Counted from the stretch's first letter, positions 51,770 to 61,094 are shown. The stretch is DNA of 64,000 nt from Thalassovita taeanensis (GCF_900110775.1 NZ_FOEP01000002.1:1-64000); one strand, 5' to 3'. Made by a program: numbers and translations. The notes: generated from the sequence alone by a model not told the origin.

Positions 51770-53191
51770 ATGAGCGATACTCCTTTTCGGCCTTTCGAGC
51801 AGGCCCTGGATCACGACACCACCCTCGGCCTCCTGCAAGAGACCACGTCCGGCGCCGATGATGGCGAGTTGTTCCTCGAACGCCGCCGCGGCGAAGCACT
51901 GGTCTTCGATGACGGCCGCGTGCGCACCGCCTCCTATGACGCCTCCGAAGGCTTCGGCCTGCGTGCCGTGCACGGCGAGGTGACAGGCTATGCCCATTCC
52001 ACCGAAATATCCGAATCCTCCCTGCGTCGCGCCATGGCCACCACCCGGCTGGCCATCGGCAGCGGCGGCGCCACGCTGGCCGACGCGCCGCAGGCCACCA
52101 ACCGCCGCCTCTATACCGATGCCGACCCGATCGCGGGCGCCAGCTTCCCGGTCAAGATCGACACCCTGCGCGAAATTGATGCCTATGCCCGCAACCTCGA
52201 TCCCCGCGTGGTACAGGTCTCGGCCACCATCGCCGCCTCGATTCAGGAAATCGAGATCCTGCGCCCCGATGGCACCCACCTGCGCGACAGCCGCCCGATG
52301 ACCCGCGTCAACGTCAGCGTGATCGTCGAACAGAACGGCCTGCGCGAAACCGGCACCGCGGGCGGCGGCGGGCGCGTCGGCCTCGACGGGCTGCTCTCCC
52401 CTGCCGACTGGCAGGCCAAAACTCAAGAGGCCCTGCGCATCGCGCTGGTCAACCTAACAGCCGAACCCGCCCCGGCCGGCGTCATGGACGTGGTGCTTGG
52501 GCCGGGCTGGCCCGGCATCCTGCTGCACGAGGCGATCGGCCACGGCCTCGAAGGCGACTTCAACCGCAAAGGCTCCAGCGCCTTCGCCGGGATGATGGGG
52601 CAACGCATCGCTGCCCCCGGCGTTACCGTGCTGGATGATGGCACCATTCCCGACCGGCGCGGCTCGATCAGCTTCGACGACGAAGGCACCCCCAGTCAGC
52701 GCAACGTGCTGATCGAGGACGGCATCCTCGTCGGCTACATGCAGGACCGGCAGAACGCCCGGCTGATGGGCGTCGCCCCCACCGGCAACGGACGCCGCGA
52801 ATCCTATGCCCACGCGCCGATGCCGCGCATGACCAACACCTATATGCTCGGCGGCGACACCGCCCCCGGTGACATCGTCGCCGACCTCAAGGACGGCATC
52901 TATGCCGTCGGCTTTGGTGGCGGTCAGGTCGATATCACCAACGGCAAGTTCGTGTTCTCCTGCACCGAGGCGTACCGGGTGAAAAACGGCAAAATCGGCG
53001 CCCCGGTCAAAGGCGCCACCCTGATCGGTGACGGCGCCACAGCCCTGCACCGGATCCGCGCCCTCGGCAACGACATGGCGCTTGATCCCGGCATGGGCAA
53101 TTGCGGCAAGGCGGGCCAATGGGTGCCCGTGGGCGTCGGCCAACCCACCGTAATGATCGGCGGGCTGACCGTCGGCGGCTCCGCCACATAA
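51770..53191 (+). CDS. tldD: Metalloprotease TldD
   Basis: Catalytic half of the TldD/TldE (PmbA) protease that degrades unfolded peptides and matures some microcins. The 473-residue protein has the zinc motif H-E-x-x-x-H in LLHEAIGHGLEGDF (about 252-265) and the C-terminal FSCTEAYRVKNGKIGAPVKGATLIGDG. The tldE partner is not in the window, which is usual. ATG 51770 is used; the upstream frame crosses the FNR site. Confidence 0.93.
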   Translation: MSDTPFRPFEQALDHDTTLGLLQETTSGADDGELFLERRRGEALVFDDGRVRTASYDASEGFGLRAVHGEVTGYAHSTEISESSLRRAMATTRLAIGSGGATLADAPQATNRRLYTDADPIAGASFPVKIDTLREIDAYARNLDPRVVQVSATIAASIQEIEILRPDGTHLRDSRPMTRVNVSVIVEQNGLRETGTAGGGGRVGLDGLLSPADWQAKTQEALRIALVNLTAEPAPAGVMDVVLGPGWPGILLHEAIGHGLEGDFNRKGSSAFAGMMGQRIAAPGVTVLDDGTIPDRRGSISFDDEGTPSQRNVLIEDGILVGYMQDRQNARLMGVAPTGNGRRESYAHAPMPRMTNTYMLGGDTAPGDIVADLKDGIYAVGFGGGQVDITNGKFVFSCTEAYRVKNGKIGAPVKGATLIGDGATALHRIRALGNDMALDPGMGNCGKAGQWVPVGVGQPTVMIGGLTVGGSAT

Positions 53192-53369
53192 CTCCACGCG
53201 GGCCCCAAAACTGGCCCCCAAAAACGGCCCCGGCGGCACGCCCGCCGCCGGGGCAGCACCACGCACTGCTGCCCCCTGCTCGGCGACTTGATCACGCGCC
53301 CCGGTGGCGCAGGTCGTCGCTCCCGCTTCACCACCACTCTGGCGCGGCCACCTCTTGGGCAAAGCGCGT

Positions 53370-53381
53370 CCCCCCCCCCCC
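53370..53381. repeat. Homopolymer tract C12
   Basis: Twelve C residues directly before the CTTTCTGA repeat arm. The third long G/C tract in the window after those at 8252 and 37780. Confidence 0.7.
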
Positions 53382-53405
53382 GGCTTCTTTCTGAAAAAAA
53401 TACTC
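53382..53405. repeat. Fragment of the dispersed 3'-end repeat
   Basis: GGCTTCTTTCTGA followed by AAAAAAATACTCCCG matches the arm of the elements at 411-563 and 21311-21450. It lies about 190 bases past the tldD stop. Confidence 0.5.
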
Positions 53406-53481
53406 CCGTCCCGCCGCCCGCACCGCGCACCGCCTTAACTTTTCGGTCCCATCTGCCCGCGCGGCGCTGTGCCGCCCCGCC

Positions 53482-53511
53482 GGTGCACACCCGGTGCACA
53501 GGGGGTGCACA
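53482..53511. repeat. Three GGTGCACA direct repeats, exact 11-bp period
   Basis: GGTGCACA occurs at 53482-53489, 53493-53500 and 53504-53511. Each contains the palindrome GTGCAC. An 11-base period puts all copies on one face of the helix, typical of cooperative protein binding. It lies about 155-185 bases before dprA. Confidence 0.6.
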
Positions 53512-53665
53512 GAAATCACCCCCGCTCCCGCGCCGCAAAACCCACTGGTTAACGGCGCAAATTGACGGCCTGAAAAAATCCCCCCGAAGCGACATTTCCT
53601 GTTTTGGTTTACCGCCCATTAACCACTGATCGCCTAAACCAGTCCTGCAAGCAGGCGGAGTTACG

Positions 53666-54817
53666 ATGACCGAGGAATTACATCCTTCCACTCACCCCCC
53701 ACTCCCACCCACCACGGAAGATGATCGGATATCGTGGCTTCGTCTCTTGCGATCGTCCCGTGTCGGTCCGGCAACTTTTTATCGGTTGCTGGCCGAACAT
53801 GGCAGCGCTCAGGCCGCACTCGACGCTCTGCCTGAGGTGGCCCGTGCTGCGGGCGCTACCGACTATTCCCCTTGCCCTGTTGGCGTCGCCGTGGCCGAAC
53901 TGAAGGCCGCCCGCGCCGCCAAAGCCCGGATGCTCTGCGTCGGCATGCCCGATTATCCCGCCCAGTTGGCCCAGATCAGCGATGCCCCCCCCATTCTGTG
54001 GGCCGTGGGGCAGACCGGCATCCTGCACCGCCCGATGATTGCCCTCGTCGGCGCGCGCAACGCCTCTTCGCTCGGCACCCGGATGGCCCGCGCGCTCGCC
54101 CGGGATCTGGCTCAACGCGGCTATGTCATTGTCTCCGGTCTGGCCCGCGGCGTCGACACCGCCGCCCACACCGCAACGCTCGGTACCGGAACGATTGCCG
54201 TCATGGCTGGTGGCGTCGACGTCATTTATCCCGCCGAGAACACCCGCCTTGGCGAAGACATACCCAAAACCGGGTTACGCCTTTCAGAACAACCATTTAG
54301 CCTCGCACCACAAGCCCGCCACTTCCCACGCCGCAACCGAATCATCTCGGGTCTGGCACAAGCCGTCGTCGTCGTCGAAGCCGCCGCAAAATCCGGTAGC
54401 CTGATCACCGCAAAGAACGCCCTAGATCAGGGCCGCGAGGTGCTGGCCGTGCCCGGCCATCCCTTCGATGCCCGCGCCAGCGGCTGCAACATGTTGATCC
54501 GCGACGGTGCACGGCTGGTGCGCTCCGCCGAAGACGTGATCGAAGCGCTGCCGCCCCTGCAGGCGTCCGTTCCGCAGCAGGCCCAGCTTGACCTTGACGA
54601 TCTGCCCCCCTCCCCCCCACAGCGCCGCACCCTGCGCGACACGGCCCAACTGCACCGTCAGATCCTGCAGCGGCTCGGCCCCTCTCCGCTGGCCGAGGAT
54701 CAACTGATCCGCGATCTGGCCACACCGGCGCATTCCGTGACCCCTGCATTGATCGACCTCGAGCTGGACGGCAAAATCGCCCGGCAACCCGGCGGCCTGC
54801 TGTCACTGGTCAACTGA
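53666..54817 (+). CDS. dprA: DNA-processing protein DprA
   Basis: Loads RecA on incoming single-stranded DNA during natural transformation; widely conserved even in bacteria not known to be competent. The 383-residue protein has an N-terminal SAM-like part (WLRLLRSSRVGPATFYRLL). Its Rossmann core is VGARNASSLGTRMARALARDLAQRGYVIVSGLARGVDTAAH, and a C-terminal winged-helix (DML1-like) domain lies after about 310. Upstream of topA as in many Alphaproteobacteria. Confidence 0.93.
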   Translation: MTEELHPSTHPPLPPTTEDDRISWLRLLRSSRVGPATFYRLLAEHGSAQAALDALPEVARAAGATDYSPCPVGVAVAELKAARAAKARMLCVGMPDYPAQLAQISDAPPILWAVGQTGILHRPMIALVGARNASSLGTRMARALARDLAQRGYVIVSGLARGVDTAAHTATLGTGTIAVMAGGVDVIYPAENTRLGEDIPKTGLRLSEQPFSLAPQARHFPRRNRIISGLAQAVVVVEAAAKSGSLITAKNALDQGREVLAVPGHPFDARASGCNMLIRDGARLVRSAEDVIEALPPLQASVPQQAQLDLDDLPPSPPQRRTLRDTAQLHRQILQRLGPSPLAEDQLIRDLATPAHSVTPALIDLELDGKIARQPGGLLSLVN

Positions 54818-54996
54818 ACGGCCCAACCTCCGACGCGCCCTGAGCATGCAGCGAAACCGCCGCATGTCTTCGCTGTCCCAAGCCCGGCCCGTCCACAGCC
54901 CGATTACCCCGGTCGAATCCGCTGCATTGACAAAGCCCCCCAACGCCGCACATGTTCCGCCGCCATAAGCCCTGGTCCGAGTCGAAAGGAATTTCC

Positions 54997-57603
54997 ATGC
55001 CTGTTGTCGTTGTCGAATCCCCAGCTAAGGCCAAGACAATCAACAAATATCTCGGACCTAACTACACCGTTCTGGCGTCCTATGGCCACGTCCGTGACCT
55101 GCCTGCCAAGGACGGATCGGTCGACACCGAACACGATTTCGACATGAAATGGGAAATTGGCGTCGACAGCCGCAAGCATGTCAAAGCCATCGCCGACGCG
55201 CTCAAAGACGACAACGAACTGATCCTCGCAACCGACCCCGACCGCGAGGGAGAGGCGATCAGCTGGCACCTGGAAGAAGCCCTGCGCAAGCGCAAGGCGA
55301 TCAAAAAGGACACCCCCGTCAGCCGCGTCGTGTTCAACGCCATCACCAAGTCCGCCGTCACCGAAGCGATGAAAAACCCGCGTCAGGTCGATGCCCCGCT
55401 GGTCGAGGCCTATCTGGCCCGCCGCGCGCTGGATTACCTCGTTGGCTTTAACCTCAGCCCCGTGCTCTGGCGCAAACTGCCCGGTGCCCGCAGCGCCGGC
55501 CGTGTGCAATCGGTCTGCCTGCGGCTTATCGTTGAACGCGAGATCGAGATCGAGGCATTCAAAGCCCGCGAATACTGGACCGTCAAAGCCGTGCTCGCCA
55601 CCCCGCGTGGTCAGGAATACGAAGCCCGCCTGACCGTTCTGGCCGGTGACAAGCTGGACAAATACAGCCTTGAAAACGCAACGCAGGCCGAACTGGCCGT
55701 GCAGGCCGTCAGCAGCCGCGACCTGACCGTGAAATCGGTCGAGGCGAAACCCGCCTCCCGCAATCCTTCGGCGCCGTTCATGACCTCGACCCTGCAACAA
55801 GAGGCCAGCCGCAAATTCGGCATGGGCGCCCGCCAGTGCATGAGCACCGCACAGCGCCTGTATGAGGCCGGGCACATCACCTATATGCGGACCGATGGCA
55901 TCGACATGGCCCCCGAAGCCGTGACCGCCACCCGCGAGGAAATCGCCACCCGCTATGGTGCCGAATTCGTGCCGTCCAGCCCGAGGATCTATAAAAACAA
56001 GGCCAAGAACGCGCAGGAAGCCCACGAATGTATCCGCCCGACTGATATGTCTCTGGATGCGACCAAGCTGAAAATCTCGGAACCCGACCAGCGCAAACTC
56101 TATGATCTGATCTGGAAACGCACCATCGCCTGTCAGATGGAAGCCGCGCGGATGGAACGCACCACCGTTGACGTCGGTAGCGCCGATGGTCAGGTCGAAC
56201 TGCGCGCCACCGGGCAAGTGGTTTTGTTCGAAGGTTTCCTCAAGGTTTACGAAGAAGGCCGCGACGATTCCGTTCTGGATGACGACGACAAGCGCCTGCC
56301 GCAAATTGCTCAGGGCGAAGCGGCTGAAAAGCGCGGCATCACCCCCGATCAGCACTTCACCCAACCCCCGCCCCGCTATACCGAGGCGACGCTGGTCAAG
56401 AAGATGGAAGAACTTGGCATCGGTCGTCCCTCGACCTATGCCAGCGTGATCACCACGATTCAGGACCGCGAATATGTCCGCAAGGACAAGAACCGCCTGT
56501 TCCCCGAGGACAAGGGCCGGATCGTCACGATCTTTCTGTTAAACTTCTTTAAACGCTATGTGGAGTATGACTTCACTGCGGATCTTGAAGAACAACTTGA
56601 TGATGTGTCCGCAGGTGACCGGGACTACAAAGATGTGCTGGCGCGATTCTGGCGCGATTTCTCGGTCGCGATTGCGGAAACCAGTGAATTGCGCATCACT
56701 GAAGTGCTGGATGTGCTTGATGCGGCGCTCGCGCCGCAACTGTACCCCCCGCGCGAGGATGGCTCTGATCCGCGCACCTGCCCGCTGTGTGGCGAAGGGA
56801 AACTGCACCTGAAAACATCGCGTACCGGCGGGTTTGTCGGCTGCGGCAACTACCCTGAATGCCGCTATACCCGCCCCATTGGTGGCGAAGGTGCCGAGGG
56901 CGGCGACCGGGTTCTGGGCGAAGACGCAGGCGATGAAATCAGCCTGCGCTCGGGCCGCTTCGGGCCGTATGTTCAACGCGGCGAAGCCACCGAAGAAAAC
57001 AAGAAACCGCCCCGCGCCTCGCTACCCAAAGGCTGGGCGCCCGATTCCATTGATCTGGATAAGGCGCTGACGCTGTTGAACCTTCCGCGTGAGATCGGCC
57101 CCCACCCCGAGGATGGCGAGATGGTCGAGGCCGGAATTGGCCGCTATGGCCCCTACGTCAAACACGGTCGCGTCTATGCCAACATCAAAGATGTCGACGA
57201 CGTCTTTACCATCGGCATGAACCGCGCGGTCGAAGAACTGGCAGCCAAAGCCGCCCGCGGCGCGGGCCGGGGTGCTGCAGCCAAGCCCTTGAAAGAACTG
57301 GGTGAACACCCGGAATCCGGTGGTGCGGTCAACATCATGGAAGGGCGCTATGGCCCCTATGTGAAGTGGGAAAAAGTCAATGCGACCCTCCCCAAAGAGA
57401 CCGAGCCGACAGACGTAACAATGGATATGGCCGTGGCGCTGATCGCCGAAAAGGCTGCCAAGAAACCGGCCAAGAAAGCCGCCGCCAAAAAGCCTGCAGC
57501 TAAAAAGCCCGCCGCCAAGAAACCGGCGGCGAAGAAACCCGCCGCCAAAAAGGCCCCTGCCAAAAAAGCTGCGGCAAAACCGGCCGCTGCCGAAGACAGT
57601 TAA
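54997..57603 (+). CDS. topA: DNA topoisomerase I
   Basis: Relaxes negative supercoils. The 868-residue type IA enzyme has the Toprim start MPVVVVESPAKAKTINKYLG with ATDPDREGEAISWHL, catalytic Tyr near 296 in ITYMRTDGIDM, and one clear four-Cys zinc finger (CPLCGEGKLHLKTSRTGGF, then CGNYPEC) followed by further C-terminal repeats. It ends in a Lys/Ala/Pro-rich tail of repeated AAKKP units (about 822-862), a flexible DNA-binding end. ATG 54997 follows AAAGGAA. Confidence 0.96.
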   Translation: MPVVVVESPAKAKTINKYLGPNYTVLASYGHVRDLPAKDGSVDTEHDFDMKWEIGVDSRKHVKAIADALKDDNELILATDPDREGEAISWHLEEALRKRKAIKKDTPVSRVVFNAITKSAVTEAMKNPRQVDAPLVEAYLARRALDYLVGFNLSPVLWRKLPGARSAGRVQSVCLRLIVEREIEIEAFKAREYWTVKAVLATPRGQEYEARLTVLAGDKLDKYSLENATQAELAVQAVSSRDLTVKSVEAKPASRNPSAPFMTSTLQQEASRKFGMGARQCMSTAQRLYEAGHITYMRTDGIDMAPEAVTATREEIATRYGAEFVPSSPRIYKNKAKNAQEAHECIRPTDMSLDATKLKISEPDQRKLYDLIWKRTIACQMEAARMERTTVDVGSADGQVELRATGQVVLFEGFLKVYEEGRDDSVLDDDDKRLPQIAQGEAAEKRGITPDQHFTQPPPRYTEATLVKKMEELGIGRPSTYASVITTIQDREYVRKDKNRLFPEDKGRIVTIFLLNFFKRYVEYDFTADLEEQLDDVSAGDRDYKDVLARFWRDFSVAIAETSELRITEVLDVLDAALAPQLYPPREDGSDPRTCPLCGEGKLHLKTSRTGGFVGCGNYPECRYTRPIGGEGAEGGDRVLGEDAGDEISLRSGRFGPYVQRGEATEENKKPPRASLPKGWAPDSIDLDKALTLLNLPREIGPHPEDGEMVEAGIGRYGPYVKHGRVYANIKDVDDVFTIGMNRAVEELAAKAARGAGRGAAAKPLKELGEHPESGGAVNIMEGRYGPYVKWEKVNATLPKETEPTDVTMDMAVALIAEKAAKKPAKKAAAKKPAAKKPAAKKPAAKKPAAKKAPAKKAAAKPAAAEDS

Positions 57604-57757
57604 CGCCGCCACTCGTATTACTACGTATTGGCCCGGCGTGCGCGATCCCCTAGAAGCAGGCAACGCGGCTCAGACCGGGTGACCTAGGGGCGCTTGATTG
57701 ACTCTTGCGCCTCTTCTGGTCACTGATTGCCGCAACTTGGGTTTGAGGGAGACATCC

Positions 57758-58453
57758 ATGAAAAAAGTCTATGGCACAGCCGCCGAGGCCCTTGATGGGC
57801 TGCTGTTCGACGGCATGTTCATCGCGTCCGGGGGCTTTGGCCTTTGTGGCATTCCGGAACTGCTGTTGCAGGCCATCAAAGAGGCAGGCACCAAAGATCT
57901 GACCTTCGCCAGCAACAACGCAGGCGTGGATGATTTCGGCATCGGCATCCTGCTGCAAACCAAGCAGGTCAAGAAAATGATCTCGTCCTATGTGGGCGAA
58001 AACGCGGAATTCATGCGCCAGTATCTGTCGGGCGAACTTGAGCTGGAATTCAACCCGCAGGGCACGCTGGCCGAGCGGATGCGCGCGGGTGGCTGTGGTA
58101 TTCCCGGCTTCTATACCAAGACCGGCGTAGGCACGGTCATTGCCGAGGGCAAGGAAAGCAAGATCTTCGACGGTCAGGAATACATCATGGAAGAGGGCAT
58201 CGTTGCCGATCTTGCCATCGTGAAAGCCTGGAAAGCCGACACCACCGGCAACCTGATTTTCCGCAAGACCGCGCGCAACTTCAACCCGCCCGCAGCAATG
58301 TGTGGCAAGGTCTGTGTTGTCGAGGTCGAAGAGATTGTCGAACCCGGCCAGCTGGACCCGGATCACATCCACTTGCCCGGCATCTATGTGCATCGCATCA
58401 TCAAAGGCGATCACGAGAAACGCATCGAACAGCGCACTGTGCGTAAAGCTTAA
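57758..58453 (+). CDS. scoA: 3-oxoacid CoA-transferase subunit A (SCOT type)
   Basis: With subunit B moves CoA from succinyl-CoA to acetoacetate. The 231-residue protein carries [50 protein letters not shown] and [20 protein letters not shown], very close to the N-terminal half of animal SCOT. It could also act on 3-oxoadipate as PcaI does, but the sequence pattern is the acetoacetate type. Ten bases to the next frame. Confidence 0.9.
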   Translation: MKKVYGTAAEALDGLLFDGMFIASGGFGLCGIPELLLQAIKEAGTKDLTFASNNAGVDDFGIGILLQTKQVKKMISSYVGENAEFMRQYLSGELELEFNPQGTLAERMRAGGCGIPGFYTKTGVGTVIAEGKESKIFDGQEYIMEEGIVADLAIVKAWKADTTGNLIFRKTARNFNPPAAMCGKVCVVEVEEIVEPGQLDPDHIHLPGIYVHRIIKGDHEKRIEQRTVRKA

Positions 58454-58468
58454 GGGAGGGCTTTGAAA

Positions 58469-59095
58469 ATGGCTTGGGACCGCAATCAAATGGCCGCCCG
58501 CGCGGCACAGGAACTGCAAGACGGCTGGTATGTGAACCTTGGCATCGGGATTCCGACGCTGGTCAGCAACTACATCCCCGAAGGCGTCGAAGTGACCCTG
58601 CAATCGGAAAACGGCATGCTGGGCATGGGCCCCTTCCCGATTGAAGGAACCGAAGACGCCGACATGATCAACGCCGGCAAGCAGACCATCACCGAGCTGC
58701 CGCATTCGGCATATTTCGACAGCGCCACCTCGTTCGGCATGATCCGGGGCGGCAAGATCGCCATGGCGATTCTGGGCGCGATGGAAGTGGCGGAAAATGG
58801 CGACCTGGCCAACTGGATGGTGCCGGGCAAGCTGGTCAAAGGCATGGGCGGCGCGATGGATCTGGTCGCTGGCGTTGGCCGCGTGGTGGTTGTGATGGAT
58901 CACACCAACAAGCACGGTGAATCGAAGGTACTGAAGGAATGCACCCTGCCGCTGACCGGCAAGGGCGTGGTGGATCGCATCATCACCAACCTCGGCGTTC
59001 TGGATGTCACCCATAAAGGGCTTCATATCCAAGAACTGGCGCCCGGCGTCACGCGCGAAGAGATGATCGCCGCCACCGAGGCCACGATCGTCTGA
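58469..59095 (+). CDS. scoB: 3-oxoacid CoA-transferase subunit B (SCOT type)
   Basis: Carries the catalytic Glu that forms the CoA thioester, in [14 protein letters not shown]. The 208-residue protein opens [36 protein letters not shown] and has [23 protein letters not shown] 58469 is favoured: AAGGGAGGG is 8-9 bases upstream. Co-transcribed with scoA; a terminator follows. Confidence 0.92.
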   Translation: MAWDRNQMAARAAQELQDGWYVNLGIGIPTLVSNYIPEGVEVTLQSENGMLGMGPFPIEGTEDADMINAGKQTITELPHSAYFDSATSFGMIRGGKIAMAILGAMEVAENGDLANWMVPGKLVKGMGGAMDLVAGVGRVVVVMDHTNKHGESKVLKECTLPLTGKGVVDRIITNLGVLDVTHKGLHIQELAPGVTREEMIAATEATIV

Positions 59096-59122
59096 TCCTT
59101 CGATCCTGAACAGAAATATGAT

Positions 59123-59157
59123 CCGCCCGTTGCCCACCGCGACGGGCGGTTTTTTTG
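59123..59157 (+). terminator. Rho-independent terminator after scoB
   Basis: CCGCCCGT-(11 bases)-ACGGGCGG stem followed by eight T. Its 3' end also lies at the convergent lytic transglycosylase stop. Confidence 0.85.
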
Positions 59158-59163
59158 TCAGGT

Positions 59164-59988
59164 TTAGCTGCCCAGATTGAACACGCACCCGTCCGAGATC
59201 AACTGAGGTGGCGTTCTGCACAGGCCCCGCGCCACGGAAAACGCTGCCAGCACCTTGGGCACATAATCTCGCGTTTCGGCATAAGGCGGCACGCCGCCGT
59301 GCTTTTTCACCGCATTTTCCCCGGCATTGTAAGCGGCCAGCGCCAGTATCGGGTCGCCGTCGAATTCTTTCAGCAGCCAGTCCAGATAGGCCACGCCACC
59401 CCGAATATTTTCGCCCGCGTTCAGACTGTCGGCGACCCCGAACCGTTCAGCTGTGGCCGGGATCAGCTGCATCAGCCCCTGTGCCCCCGCACCGCTGACC
59501 GCATCCGTCCGCCCACCAGATTCGACCGAGATCACCGCAAGCACCAAAGCCGGTGACACACCAGTACCAACTGTCCTGAGCAGCATCTCGGGTCCCTGCT
59601 GCCGGGCAATGGCCATCATATCGCTCAATCGGGGGGCCGTTATGCCCTGCCCCTGCGGCGGGTTGGCCAAGTGTACCAAAGCGGGCTCAAGCCTCCCCGG
59701 CCCTGTGTTGGCCAGATCGGGGGATACCTGCGCCCAAAACCAGCCAAACCGCCCATCCTGCCCGACCGCTGCGCTGATTTGGGAAGCGCTCTGTTCTGCT
59801 GGTTGCTTGCTGGGCTGCGGAACTGCCCCCGGATCAATCTGCACAGTGATGCGTTTCCCGCTACCACTCTTCGGCGGCTTGACCCGTTTAAACGTGAAAT
59901 CCTGAAATGGCTGCGGGCTTTCGGCCAGCACAGCCGTGCCAAACGTTACCGCCGCGATCACCAATACTACTGCCACGCTCCGTTTCAT
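59164..59988 (-). CDS. Lytic transglycosylase (SLT domain)
   Basis: Cuts peptidoglycan between MurNAc and GlcNAc. A 274-residue exported protein with a signal peptide (RSVAVVLVIAAVTFGTAVLA) and, from about 140, the SLT core: catalytic Glu in VISVESGGRTDAVSG, GAQGLMQLIPATAERFG, NIRGGVAYLDWLL and AYNAGENAVKK. Such enzymes often open the wall for secretion systems or pili; the adjacent tad pilus genes make that plausible here. Confidence 0.9.
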   Translation of the reverse strand: MKRSVAVVLVIAAVTFGTAVLAESPQPFQDFTFKRVKPPKSGSGKRITVQIDPGAVPQPSKQPAEQSASQISAAVGQDGRFGWFWAQVSPDLANTGPGRLEPALVHLANPPQGQGITAPRLSDMMAIARQQGPEMLLRTVGTGVSPALVLAVISVESGGRTDAVSGAGAQGLMQLIPATAERFGVADSLNAGENIRGGVAYLDWLLKEFDGDPILALAAYNAGENAVKKHGGVPPYAETRDYVPKVLAAFSVARGLCRTPPQLISDGCVFNLGS

Positions 59989-60358
59989 GGACGCGCCCCA
60001 CTCTGCCTGTGTTCAGTCTTTTGAACGGAGTATTGCAGAAAACCGACCTTCGGGCCAGATTTCCCGTCAGAAATGCGGCCCCGCCCCCCATTTTCGCCAC
60101 AATACTTAAACCGAAAAGGGTGAAATGGCGAAATGCCCTATATTTTATTACATCAAGACAGCGGCTTATAAATTTTTCGCGGCAATATGTGATTTATTAA
60201 TTTTTGCTGAACTGCCGCCAAACTCTCGCCCCAATCGACTGGCTATATTGCGTCATACCAAGACGGTGACGGGCCAAAGAGAGAGAACGGCCCACACAAG
60301 TCCCTGACCGGTTGAAACCGAGTATAAGCTCAAATCAGATCCTCTGGAGGGACACACA
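59989..60358. promoter_or_regulatory. AT-rich region upstream of the first pilin cassette
   Basis: Contains an unusually AT-rich block (about 60125-60210: TATATTTTATTAC, CTTATAAATTTTTCG, GATTTATTAATTTTTGC). The conserved pilin upstream sequence follows from 60217 (CTCGCCCCAATCGACTGGC-TATATT). The AT-rich part is not repeated before cassettes 2 and 3. It may be an UP-element or the target of a pilus regulator. No gene seen. Confidence 0.5.
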
Positions 60359-60556
60359 ATGATCAAATTCTTCAAAAACTTCCGCAAAGACGAAGACGGT
60401 GCCGTGACTGTTGACTGGGTCGTTCTGACCGCAGCCGTCGTTGGCCTGGGCATCGCCGGCGTGTCGACCGTGTCGACCGGTATCGGCACTGCCGCCACCG
60501 CGATCAGCGCCGACCTGACCACCGATACAGCAACGGCTGCTGCTCAGAGCAACTAA
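60359..60556 (+). CDS. flp1: Flp-type IVb prepilin, copy 1
   Basis: Structural subunit of the tad/cpa pilus. The 65-residue prepilin has a 14-residue basic leader (IKFFKNFRKDED) ending in Gly14. The likely prepilin-peptidase cut is before AVTVDWVVLTAAVVGLGIAG, the hydrophobic assembly helix. Mature position 5 is Asp19 rather than the usual Glu. The tail is small and Ala/Thr/Ser-rich. GGAGGG precedes the ATG. The protein is identical to copy 2. Confidence 0.9.
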   Translation: MIKFFKNFRKDEDGAVTVDWVVLTAAVVGLGIAGVSTVSTGIGTAATAISADLTTDTATAAAQSN

Positions 60557-60585
60557 TCGCTCCTGTCGAATTAGCTCGAAGAAGA

Positions 60586-60614
60586 CCGCGCCTGTTTCAG
60601 GCGCGGTTTTTTTT
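60586..60614 (+). terminator. Terminator of pilin copy 1
   Basis: CCGCGCCT-gtttc-AGGCGCGG with an eight-T run, a strong intrinsic terminator. It indicates that copy 1 is transcribed by itself. Confidence 0.9.
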
Positions 60615-60840
60615 GCATTCGGTGGCCTCCCAATCGCGGAAGCCTCAATCGACGGGCGAAAAAATACCGCGGAAATTTGGTAAAAACGAACGTTTCACGC
60701 CAAACTCTCGCCCCAATCGACTGGCTATATTGCGTCATACCAAGACGGTGACGGGCCAAAGAGAGAGAACGGCCCACACAAGTCCCTGACCGGTTGAAAC
60801 CGAGTATAAGCTCAAATCAGATCCTCTGGAGGGACACACA

Positions 60841-61038
60841 ATGATCAAATTCTTCAAAAACTTCCGCAAAGACGAAGACGGTGCCGTGACTGTTGACTGG
60901 GTTGTTCTGACCGCAGCCGTCGTTGGCCTGGGCATCGCCGGCGTGTCGACCGTGTCGACCGGTATCGGCACTGCCGCCACCGCGATCAGCGCCGACCTGA
61001 CCACCGATACAGCAACGGCTGCTGCTCAGAGCAACTAA
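60841..61038 (+). CDS. flp2: Flp-type IVb prepilin, copy 2
   Basis: Same 65-residue prepilin as copy 1; by eye the coding sequences differ by one synonymous base (GTC to GTT in VVLT). Upstream leader from 60699 is also near-identical. Near-perfect identity points to very recent duplication or continuing gene conversion. Confidence 0.9.
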   Translation: MIKFFKNFRKDEDGAVTVDWVVLTAAVVGLGIAGVSTVSTGIGTAATAISADLTTDTATAAAQSN

Positions 61039-61065
61039 TCGCTCCTGTCGAATTAGCTCGAAGAA

Positions 61066-61094
61066 GACCGTGCCTGTTTCAGGCGCGGTCTTTT
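61066..61094 (+). terminator. Terminator of pilin copy 2
   Basis: GACCG-T-GCCT-gtttc-AGGC-G-CGGTC with a G-T pair, then TTTT. Slightly weaker than the one after copy 1. Confidence 0.75.

Larger units (their letters stand above)
53192..53665. other. Gene-free region before dprA with several repeats
   Basis: About 470 bases without a convincing gene. It contains a C12 tract (53370-53381), a copy of the dispersed GGCTTCTTTCTGAAAAAAATACTC motif (53382-53405), and three GGTGCACA direct repeats with 11-base spacing (53482-53511). The remainder is GC-rich without clear promoter boxes. Confidence 0.5.
60217..60698 (+). repeat. Pilin cassette repeat unit 1 (482 bp)
   Basis: Unit begins GCCAAACTCTCGCCCC, contains promoter/leader, pilin gene and terminator, and is followed directly by unit 2 (60699-61180), the same 482 bases long. 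The upstream/leader and CDS parts are almost identical; the spacer after the terminator is more diverged. Confidence 0.85.

Noticed and set aside
57450-57600. Repeated AAKKP-type coding units at the end of topA as a separate tandem repeat element
   Set aside because: They are in frame and form the known Lys/Ala-rich C-terminal tail of alphaproteobacterial TopA.
60125-60307. 60-codon frame in the AT-rich region before pilin copy 1
   Set aside because: Extends into the conserved pilin upstream region, whose repeat copies do not preserve the frame; regulatory DNA is the better explanation.
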